Position numbers and translations under genes: made by a program. A stretch of 34,472 nucleotides of DNA, from assembly GCF_001894865.1 (NCBI RefSeq), contig NZ_BCXA01000061.1, positions 1-34,472 of the forward strand, given 5' to 3'. Within the stretch, counting starts at the first letter, position 1; every line of letters starts with the position of its first letter. Shown here piece after piece: positions 1 to 5,653 of the stretch. Origin of the DNA: Rhodococcus maanshanensis NBRC 100610 (GTDB taxonomy: Bacteria > Actinomycetota > Actinomycetes > Mycobacteriales > Mycobacteriaceae). The notes under the pieces are model-generated. The model was not told the origin of the DNA and searched no databases. It saw only the letters and a list, made by a program, of their open reading frames with translations.

Positions 1-85
1 AGGAGTCCCGACCGCCGCCGATCTGCGGGCCGCACTGCTCCCCCTGTGCGGACCCGGGGATTCACACCCGCTCGAAAACGGGTAA
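1..85 (+). CDS. C-terminal end of probable thioredoxin-family protein (partial)
   Basis: The reading frame beginning at base 2 is open into the window and stops with TAA at 83-85. The visible 27 residues include GVPTAADLRAAL, which resembles the last helix of actinobacterial thioredoxin-fold proteins, where a 'G-V-P' turn precedes a leucine/alanine-rich helix. In related genomes a thioredoxin gene sits just before the DUF4395-cysA2-sseC cluster, so position supports the call. The stop codon overlaps the -10 box of the next promoter. No catalytic CxxC is visible because the gene is cut by the window edge, so the identification rests on context and a short tail. Confidence 0.4.
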   Translation, partial: GVPTAADLRAALLPLCGPGDSHPLENG

Positions 86-88
86 GCT
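61..88 (+). promoter_or_regulatory. promoter of the sulfur operon, leaderless type
   Basis: A -35-like TTCACA (61-66) is followed after 16 bp by TAAGCT (83-88), which fits the actinobacterial TANNNT -10 consensus. Seven bases downstream is GTG at 96, the proposed transcription start and start codon of the cysteine-rich leader ORF. The promoter lies inside the last codons of the upstream gene. Confidence 0.6.
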
Positions 89-95
89 GCTCCTC

Positions 96-182
96 GTGCA
101 AACCAGCCAGGAGCTCATGCTCACCCGACGCCGCACAGTTGATCTGTGCCGCCTCGGCGGTTGTTGCTGTACCTGCTGCTGA
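96..182 (+). CDS. leaderless poly-cysteine leader peptide (28 aa), cysteine-responsive attenuator uORF
   Basis: GTG at 96 starts a 28-codon ORF ending in TGA at 180-182. Six of its last eleven codons are cysteine: C18, C23-C24-C25, C27 and C28. The centre reads TRRRTVDLCRLGG. There is no Shine-Dalgarno sequence before the GTG, and the TAAGCT -10 box 7 nt upstream predicts an mRNA beginning at the start codon. Leaderless poly-cysteine short ORFs upstream of sulfur genes are known in mycobacteria as cysteine-responsive attenuators: ribosomes pausing at Cys codons change the leader structure and raise expression downstream. The genes here (DUF4395, rhodanese, SseC) are the kind controlled that way. 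An internal ATG at 117 with AGGAG 3 nt before it is an alternative start that keeps all cysteines. Confidence 0.75.
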   Translation: MQTSQELMLTRRRTVDLCRLGGCCCTCC

Positions 183-312
183 TTACACGGCTGACGTTCT
201 CCGCTCATCCGGCACCTTCTGCCTGAGCATCGCGCCGTGATCGCAATCCGGAATACCCGCGGTTCATCTCCGCACGTCAAGGCATCCGTTTCAAGCGCAG
301 GAGCTCTCTCCC
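183..312 (+). promoter_or_regulatory. structured leader between the poly-Cys uORF and DUF4395
   Basis: Bases 186-191 (CACGGC) can pair with 234-239 (GCCGTG), enclosing an inner bulged hairpin of 203-207 and 211-214 with 220-223 and 224-228. The outer stem begins 4 nt after the uORF stop, so a ribosome at the Cys codons or stop would be expected to block it. The DUF4395 Shine-Dalgarno AGGAG is at 299-303. No U-run typical of an intrinsic terminator is present, so control is more likely at translation or by Rho. The pairing was done by eye and the mechanism is inferred. Confidence 0.4.
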
Positions 313-798
313 ATGTCCACCTCCACCACCTCCCGGTCCCGCACCGGTAGTGCCGACCAGGTCGATGTCCGCGGTCCGCGGTTCGCGGCCTGGATCACCA
401 CCGGTGTCCTCGTGGCCGTGCTCGTGCTGTCGACGTTCTCCCTGGTCGCGGCCGGCCTGCTGCTCGCGGCGCAGGCCGTGGTCTTCGGGCTCGGCGCGGC
501 CCGCGGCCCCCGCAACAGCCCGTACGGTCAGCTGTTCGCCCGGTTCGTCGCACCGCGGCTGTCCCCGGTCACCGAGCGTGAGCCGGTCGCCCCGCTGCGG
601 TTCGCCCAGCTCGTCGGGCTCGCCTTCGCCGTCGTCGGCGTGATCGGCTTCCTCACCGGCCTCACGGTCATCGGCACCGTGGCCACCGGGTTCGCCCTCT
701 TCGCCGCGCTGCTGAACGCGGCCTTCGCGTTCTGCCTCGGCTGCCAGATCTACCCGCTCGTGGCCCGCTTCCGCAGGTCGACCTCGATCGCGGTCTAG
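313..798 (+). CDS. DUF4395 family membrane protein
   Basis: This 161-aa protein has the DUF4395 layout: a short polar N-terminus, a hydrophobic pair at about residues 28-65, a polar stretch with the family-like 'RFVAPRLSP' segment near 75-85, and a second hydrophobic pair at about 97-145. A C-L-G-C motif at about residues 141-144, at the end of the last membrane segment, could be redox active. The family is often found beside thioredoxins and sulfurtransferases, and its biochemical role is unknown. The ATG at 313 is preceded by AGGAG at 299-303 with 9 nt spacing. It is the first large gene after the poly-Cys leader and lies 45 nt before the rhodanese gene, so cysteine-dependent control of the operon is inferred to start here. 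Confidence 0.8.
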   Translation: MSTSTTSRSRTGSADQVDVRGPRFAAWITTGVLVAVLVLSTFSLVAAGLLLAAQAVVFGLGAARGPRNSPYGQLFARFVAPRLSPVTEREPVAPLRFAQLVGLAFAVVGVIGFLTGLTVIGTVATGFALFAALLNAAFAFCLGCQIYPLVARFRRSTSIAV

Positions 799-843
799 GC
801 CGCACCACCTCATACCCACGCAAGAAGTATCGAAAGGAAAACC

Positions 844-1677
844 ATGGCTCGCTCCGACGTCCTGGTCTCTGCCGACTGGGCCGAGCAGAACCTCACCGCA
901 CCGAAGACGGTCTTCGTCGAGGTCGACGAAGACACCTCGGCCTACGACGGTGGCCACATCGAGGGTGCTGTCCGGCTCGACTGGCGCAAGGACCTGCAGG
1001 ACGGCGTCCGTCGTGACTTCCTCAACCGCGAGCAGTTCTCCGCGCTGCTGTCCGCCAAGGGCATCGCCAACGACGACACCGTCGTCCTCTACGGCGGCAA
1101 CAACAACTGGTTCGCCGCGTACGCGTACTGGTACTTCAAGCTGTACGGCCACCAGGACATCAAGCTGATCGACGGCGGCCGCAAGAAGTGGGAGCTCGAC
1201 GGCCGCCCGCTGTCGAAGGACGAGGTCGTCCGCCCGGCCACCACCTACCAGGCCGGCGAGCCGGACACCTCCATCCGCGCCTTCCGCGACGAGGTCATCA
1301 ACGCCATCGGCAACAAGAACCTGGTCGACGTGCGGTCGCCCGACGAGTTCTCCGGCAAGATCCTCGCGCCCGCGCACCTCCCGCAGGAGCAGGCGCAGCA
1401 GCGTGGCCACGTCCCCGGCGCCATCAACATCCCGTGGAGCACCACCGCCAACGAGGACGGCACCTTCAAGTCCGACGAGGACCTGACGAAGCTCTACGCC
1501 GAGAAGGGCTTCGACGAGAGCAAGGAAACGATCGCCTACTGCCGCATCGGCGAGCGCTCGAGCCACACCTGGTTCGTGCTGCAGGAGATCCTCGGTAAGA
1601 ACAATGTCAAGAACTACGACGGCAGCTGGGTTGAGTACGGCTCCCTCGTGGGTGCACCGATCGAGTTGGGAGCCTAG
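844..1677 (+). CDS. cysA2: thiosulfate sulfurtransferase (two-domain rhodanese, CysA2/SseA type)
   Basis: The 277-aa protein has two rhodanese domains. The N-terminal one (about 1-125) lacks an active cysteine. The C-terminal one (about 140-275) carries the active loop CRIGERS with the persulfide-forming cysteine at about residue 233. Rhodaneses transfer sulfane sulfur from thiosulfate or similar donors to thiophilic acceptors. Length and motifs match mycobacterial CysA2/CysA3, which despite the name are not sulfate transporters. The start ATG at 844 follows an AAAGGAAA ribosome site. The stop at 1675-1677 is 2 nt before the next ATG, so the two genes are co-translated. It lies in the cysteine-attenuator operon, consistent with a role in sulfur supply. 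Confidence 0.93.
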   Translation: MARSDVLVSADWAEQNLTAPKTVFVEVDEDTSAYDGGHIEGAVRLDWRKDLQDGVRRDFLNREQFSALLSAKGIANDDTVVLYGGNNNWFAAYAYWYFKLYGHQDIKLIDGGRKKWELDGRPLSKDEVVRPATTYQAGEPDTSIRAFRDEVINAIGNKNLVDVRSPDEFSGKILAPAHLPQEQAQQRGHVPGAINIPWSTTANEDGTFKSDEDLTKLYAEKGFDESKETIAYCRIGERSSHTWFVLQEILGKNNVKNYDGSWVEYGSLVGAPIELGA

Positions 1678-1679
1678 TT

Positions 1680-2483
1680 ATGTGTGGAGCACCTGTTCAG
1701 GGCCAGACCCTGCCCGCGGGCGTGGACGTCGAGAAGGAGACCGTCATCACCGGCCGCGTGCTGGCCGCTGACGGCCAGCCGGTCGGCGGCGCGTTCGTCC
1801 GCCTGCTCGACGGCACCGGCGAGTTCACCGCCGAGGTCGTGGCCTCGGGCACCGGCGACTTCCGGTTCTTCGCCGCCGCCGAGGAGCGCGCGAAGGAAAC
1901 CAGCGCGCGCAACATCCCGGTGTTGCCCGGCCTCCCCATCCCCGAGGACACCGCCAACCTGCGGCTCGGCCCCGACCTGAACCCCGGCATGCTCGCGCTG
2001 CTCCCCCTGGTCGGCGTCTGGCGCGGCGAGGGCGAGGCCAACAACCCGACCGACGGCGAGTACCGCTTCGGTCAGCAGATCGTGGTCTCGCACGACGGCG
2101 GCAACTACCTGCACTGGGATTCGCAGACCTGGGTCCTAGACGCCGACGGCGAGTACGTCCGGCCGGACCTGCGCGAGAGCGGATACTGGCGCGTCGCGGG
2201 AGACGGCATCCCGGGAAGCATCGACGAGGAGACCGTCGAGCTGCTGCTCACGCACAGCTCCGGGGTCGTCGAGTTGTACTACGGCCAGGCGCTGACCCAG
2301 TCCAGCTGGGAGCTCGCGACCGACGTGGTCATCCGCAGCAAGCAGGGCGCCCTCGTCGGCGGCGCCAAGCGCCTGTACGGCATCATCGAGGGCGGCGACC
2401 TCGCCTACGTCGAGGAGCGCATCCTCGCCGACGGTCCGCTGAAGCCGCACCTCTCGGCCCGCCTCTCCCGATACATCGGCTAG
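1680..2483 (+). CDS. SseC (DUF1416) N-terminal half fused in frame to a nitrobindin/FABP-like heme-binding protein
   Basis: One 267-aa ORF combines two proteins that are separate neighbours in related genomes. Residues 1-66 follow SseC/DUF1416 closely ([49 protein letters not shown]). SseC normally continues for about 33 residues, starting with a PGxWTLR segment, but that part is absent. From about residue 67 ([14 protein letters not shown]) the sequence is the FABP/nitrobindin family, a ten-stranded barrel with G-x-W-x-G-x-G (GVWRGEGE, about 112-119) and a C-terminal His ([12 protein letters not shown]) in the position of the heme-ligating His of mycobacterial nitrobindin. The junction lies in a GCC-GCC-GCC run (1872-1880). 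Nitrobindins bind ferric heme and isomerise peroxynitrite; SseC has a poorly defined sulfur-linked role. The fusion may be real or a sequence or assembly deletion. Confidence 0.85.
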   Translation: MCGAPVQGQTLPAGVDVEKETVITGRVLAADGQPVGGAFVRLLDGTGEFTAEVVASGTGDFRFFAAAEERAKETSARNIPVLPGLPIPEDTANLRLGPDLNPGMLALLPLVGVWRGEGEANNPTDGEYRFGQQIVVSHDGGNYLHWDSQTWVLDADGEYVRPDLRESGYWRVAGDGIPGSIDEETVELLLTHSSGVVELYYGQALTQSSWELATDVVIRSKQGALVGGAKRLYGIIEGGDLAYVEERILADGPLKPHLSARLSRYIG

Positions 2484-2500
2484 CAGCGGCTTCGCCGCCC

Positions 2501-2542
2501 GTGCGCGATCGATACCCCAGCTGGGGTGAAGTTCGCTCACAG
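2501..2542. repeat. left copy of 42-bp palindromic repeat flanking the AbiEi-like gene
   Basis: The copy begins GTGCGCGATCGATACCCC and ends GGGGTGAAGTTCGCTCACAG. It differs from the copy at 3652-3693 at 6 of 42 positions. Within the unit ACCCC pairs with GGGGT around a 4-nt centre, and the outer arms are also roughly complementary, so it can form a stem-loop. It begins 17 bp after the SseC-nitrobindin stop codon. Confidence 0.75.
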
Positions 2543-2639
2543 TCCTGGTCGTGCACAGGAGTGAATTCATCCACAGCCAGGCCTCGTGGTGCGGTGTCGC
2601 CCAGCCACGCTGTCACTGGTCCGGGCAACCGTCCGTTGC

Positions 2640-3680
2640 ATGACCGATCCCACCCAACCTGCACTGCGACAACTACTCGACGCTCAACACGGAGTCCTGT
2701 CAGCCACCCAGGCCTGCGCGCATGGCTACACCCGCAAACACGTCCAGTACCTCGTGGAGTCGGGCCAGTGGCAGCGCCTCCTGTTTGGTGTCTACGCGGT
2801 CACCACCGGTCCCCTGTCCAGACCGATGTCGCTGCGCGCGGCACTGCTCTATGGGGGCGGCGCGGCGATCCTCAGCCATGACACCGCGGCCGAGGAATGG
2901 GGCCTTCTGCCCATCTCCCCCGATTCACCAACGCACATCACCGTGCCCTACGGGCGCTCCGCCCATCATCAGTCGACCACCGCAATTCGACGTCCGACCC
3001 GCCCACACGAGCCTGTTCCGCGAACCGGCGACACACTGCATCCTGGCGTGGTCGTGCACCGTTCCAGGGCCTACGACCACATCTCGGTTCCGACCGATCC
3101 GCCCCGTACCTCCCTCGCCGACACCGCGATCGACCTCGCTGTGGCTCAGCCCACCGCCCGGCAGGCCTACGGATCCGTCATCGCCAGCGTCACCAATGGC
3201 GGAATCCAGCTGTCCCGTTTGCGATCCCGGATCGCTGAACGCAAACCGCGACGGTTCAACCGCGCGATCGACGACGCATGCGTGGCGATCGCCGGCGGGA
3301 TCCAGTCGGTGCTCGAGTCCCACTACGCCGTCGACGTCGAGCAGGCACACGGACTTCCCGACGCGACGCGCCAAGGCCCGGTGATCGTCGATGGAGTGAC
3401 GCTCTACGAAGACGTCACATACTCCCTATCCGGGATGGACACGGTTGTTCGCCTCGACGGACACAAGTGGCATTCATCGCGAAAGGTGCGCCGCCGCGAT
3501 CGTCGCCGCACGAACGCGGCGACCCTTGCCGGGACGGACCAGCTCATCTACGGCTGGGAAGAGGTGACCGACGACCCCTGTGTCGTGGCCGGTGAGGTGC
3601 GCACGGTGCTCGAACGCAGCGGGTGGCGGGGCACCAACCCCTGCCCGAACTGTGCGCGATCGGTACCCCTGGTGGGGTGA
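2640..3680 (+). CDS. AbiEi-type antitoxin wHTH domain protein with C-terminal DUF559-like nuclease fold
   Basis: The protein starting MTDPTQPALRQLL has 346 residues. Residues about 5-50 (LSATQACAHGYTRKHVQYL, then WQRLLFGVYAV) match the winged-helix domain of type IV AbiEi antitoxins, followed by the common 'SHDTAAEEWGL' segment. The C-terminal part (about 230-335) has the DUF559/Vsr-like layout: HGLP, a YEDVTY aspartate, LDGHKWH, RDRRRTNAA and QLIYGWEEV. At the place where relatives have V-E-L-D-G, this copy has V-R-L-D-G, so a probable catalytic Glu is replaced by Arg. No AbiEii toxin gene is adjacent. Its last nine codons and stop lie inside the right-hand 42-bp repeat. Codons are somewhat less GC-biased than in its neighbours. 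ATG 2640 was chosen because the domain begins there. An accessory, possibly mobile, origin is inferred. Confidence 0.75.
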   Translation: MTDPTQPALRQLLDAQHGVLSATQACAHGYTRKHVQYLVESGQWQRLLFGVYAVTTGPLSRPMSLRAALLYGGGAAILSHDTAAEEWGLLPISPDSPTHITVPYGRSAHHQSTTAIRRPTRPHEPVPRTGDTLHPGVVVHRSRAYDHISVPTDPPRTSLADTAIDLAVAQPTARQAYGSVIASVTNGGIQLSRLRSRIAERKPRRFNRAIDDACVAIAGGIQSVLESHYAVDVEQAHGLPDATRQGPVIVDGVTLYEDVTYSLSGMDTVVRLDGHKWHSSRKVRRRDRRRTNAATLAGTDQLIYGWEEVTDDPCVVAGEVRTVLERSGWRGTNPCPNCARSVPLVG

Positions 3681-3693
3681 AAATCGCACACAG
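3652..3693. repeat. right copy of 42-bp palindromic repeat flanking the AbiEi-like gene
   Basis: The copy begins GTGCGCGATCGGTACCCC and ends GGGGTGAAAATCGCACACAG. The outer arms TGTGCGCGAT (from 3651) and ATCGCACACA pair with one mismatch, and the inner ACCCC/GGGGT arms pair around TGGT. The first 29 bases code for the C-terminal tail and TGA stop of the AbiEi-like protein. The left copy has the same reading frame ending in the same TGA. Confidence 0.75.
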
Positions 3694-3955
3694 GCGCGGA
3701 GCGCAGAACGGCCCCCGAGCCGTACCCGTGCGCGGACGTTTGTCGCACGGATCCCGATCGGACTCGACCGGGGACTCGGGGGCCGGGTAGCTGCCTGGGA
3801 TTCGCCAGCCGCGATGCGCGGTTGATGGAACCCCACCGTCAGCGGTAGCGGCTAGCTGACAGCCACCTCACGCGTCCTGTAGTTCTTCAACTTCAGACCA
3901 CCTCCTTCCTCGTGTACGGACGAAGGTACGCCCGCCGCGAGGGCCTGGCAATCGA
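3694..3955. other. 262-bp spacer between the AbiEi-like gene and cydC, no convincing gene of normal size
   Basis: The spacer separates the plus-strand AbiEi-like gene from the minus-strand cydC. It holds an inverted pair GTCAGC (3838-3843) and GCTGAC (3855-3860) without a T-run, and the micro-ORF described next. No strong terminator for either flanking gene was found. Long open frames here are GC-rich shadow frames without coding character. Confidence 0.5.
3852..3890 (-). other. possible 12-codon micro-ORF with strong Shine-Dalgarno and promoter
   Basis: On the minus strand TTGCCA (3951-3946), 17 bp, then TACCTT (3928-3923) forms a plausible promoter. AAGGAGG (3907-3901) sits 10 nt before TTG at 3890, which opens a 12-residue frame reading LKNYRTREVAVS and stopping with TAG at 3854-3852. 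The ribosome site is better than those of most genes here, yet the frame is tiny. It may be a leader, a remnant of the 5' end of a lost gene, or chance. Confidence 0.25.
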
Positions 3956-5653
3956 TTAAATCGTCGCCTCTTCCTGCGCGGATGCCGACTCGCTCCCGAC
4001 CGCGATCACCAGGTCGGCCCCGGTGTCCGCGGGCAGCTGATGCGTCACAACGACCACCGTGCGACCGGGGTCCACCAGGCCTGCGCCGCGGTCGAGCAGG
4101 CCCCGAAGCAGCGCCGCGCCTGCCTCCGCGTCGAGGTGCTCGGTCGGCTCGTCCAGCAACAGCACCCGCGCGGGCGATGCGATGGCCCGCGCCAGCAGCA
4201 GGCGCCGACGCTGGCCGCCGGACACCGACCGGCCCCCCGACGCCAGCGAGGTGTGCACGCCGTCGGGGAGCCCCGAAACCCAGTCCCCCAGCCCGACCTT
4301 CTCGAGCGCCGCCCGCGCGCCCTCCTCGTCCAGCTCGCCGTCCGCGACGCGCAGGTTCTCCAGCAGCGAGGTGTCGAACAGGTGGGCGTCCTCGGCGAAG
4401 AACCCCACCGCGCGACGCAGCGAGCCGGCGTCGACCGATCCGGCCGGGGTCCCGTTCACCGTCAGGGAACCGGCGACGGGGGTGAGCAGCCCCGCGAGGG
4501 TCATCAGCATCGTGGTCTTGCCCGCGCCGCTCGGTCCGACGACAACGACCCGGGCGCCCGGCGCCAGGTGCAGGTCCAGGGGCTCGGTCACCGCGCCGCC
4601 CGGCCACCCGCAGCGCAGGTTCTCGGTACGCAGGTGCACCGGCCCCTCGACGGGCGCACCCCCGGTCGGCACCGGATCCCCCGCCCGGTCGAGCAGGTCC
4701 ATGATGCGCACCGACGCGAGCCTCGCCCTGGTCAGCGCGACCGCCGCCGCGGGCAGCGCGGCCGTCCCCTCGAACGCGGCGAGCGGCACCAGCACCAGGA
4801 TCGCCAACGCCATCGGGGTCATCTCGCCAGGGGCCCCGCCGTCGGGGCCGTACAGCGAGATGCCGATCAGCAGCGACCCGAGCACGCTCACCCCGATGGC
4901 GAGCGGCGTCGCGGCGGCGGCGAAGGCGGACGGGACCGCGGACCGGTCGGTGGCCCTGATCGCGCGGGCCTCCCAGTCGTTGGCGGCGCCGACCGTCTCG
5001 CCGAGCCGGCCCGCGACGCGGAGTTCCGCGGCGTGGTCGAGGGCCAGCACCGCGGTCTCGCTGAACCGCGCCGACGCGACCGCGCCGTCCGCCTCCGCCA
5101 TCCGCGCGGCCCTCGCGGACAGCACCGGAGCCAGCACCCCCGAGACCGCGAGCGCGACGGCCAGTACCAGCGCCGCGGCCGGCGAGATCAGCGCCAGCCC
5201 GACGGTCGCCGCGACCGTAAGTATCGCGGCGACGGCCATCGGGATCAGCGCCCGGACCACCACGTCGCCGAGGGTGTCGACGTCCGCCCCGGTGCGCGCG
5301 AGCAGGTCCCCTCGGCGCAACCCGGCCGGTGCGGCTGGGTCGCCGGTGGAGAGCCGGCGGTAGATCCGTTCGCGGGCCGCGGTTGTGCCGCGCAGCGCCG
5401 CGTCGTGGGTGGCGAGTCGTTCGAGGTAGCGGAACACACCGCGCGAGATGCCGAGGGCCCGTACCGAGACCACCGCGACCGAGAGATCCAGCACCGGCGG
5501 CATCTGCCAGGCCCTGGTGATCAGCCAGGCGGACAGCGCGGCCAGGGCGAGCGCGCTGCCGAGGGTCGCGACCCCGGCCGCGACGGCGGACAGGACCCGG
5601 CCCGGCCGCAGGTCCAGCAGCCGGAGGGCGCGCAGCAGCGGATCGCCGTTCAT
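3956..5653 (-). CDS. cydC: thiol reductant ABC exporter subunit CydC
   Basis: This 565-aa half-transporter has an N-terminal membrane domain (about 15-300, several hydrophobic segments) and a C-terminal ATPase with Walker A GPSGAGKTT (about 373-381), ABC signature SGGQRRRL, Walker B VLLLDEPTEHLD and the switch His in VVVVTHQLP. CydDC exports glutathione or cysteine-type reductants, and in E. coli also affects heme, and is needed to assemble cytochrome bd. The start ATG (5653) overlaps the cydD stop by 4 nt (ATGA), so the two subunits are translationally coupled. It is the last gene of the cydABDC operon. Confidence 0.93.
   Translation of the reverse strand: MNGDPLLRALRLLDLRPGRVLSAVAAGVATLGSALALAALSAWLITRAWQMPPVLDLSVAVVSVRALGISRGVFRYLERLATHDAALRGTTAARERIYRRLSTGDPAAPAGLRRGDLLARTGADVDTLGDVVVRALIPMAVAAILTVAATVGLALISPAAALVLAVALAVSGVLAPVLSARAARMAEADGAVASARFSETAVLALDHAAELRVAGRLGETVGAANDWEARAIRATDRSAVPSAFAAAATPLAIGVSVLGSLLIGISLYGPDGGAPGEMTPMALAILVLVPLAAFEGTAALPAAAVALTRARLASVRIMDLLDRAGDPVPTGGAPVEGPVHLRTENLRCGWPGGAVTEPLDLHLAPGARVVVVGPSGAGKTTMLMTLAGLLTPVAGSLTVNGTPAGSVDAGSLRRAVGFFAEDAHLFDTSLLENLRVADGELDEEGARAALEKVGLGDWVSGLPDGVHTSLASGGRSVSGGQRRRLLLARAIASPARVLLLDEPTEHLDAEAGAALLRGLLDRGAGLVDPGRTVVVVTHQLPADTGADLVIAVGSESASAQEEATI

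Noticed and set aside
46-240. 64-codon plus-strand frame with ATG at 46.
   Set aside because: It overlaps the poly-Cys uORF and the end of the upstream gene, has no ribosome site and no recognisable domain. The uORF frame has promoter, start and context support.
277-1566. 429-codon minus-strand frame opposite DUF4395 and the rhodanese gene.
   Set aside because: Antisense shadow frame of a high-GC gene; the plus strand encodes recognisable proteins over the same bases.
2586-2639. Upstream ATG at 2586 for the AbiEi-like protein.
   Set aside because: It would add 18 residues without homology. The wHTH domain begins right after ATG 2640.
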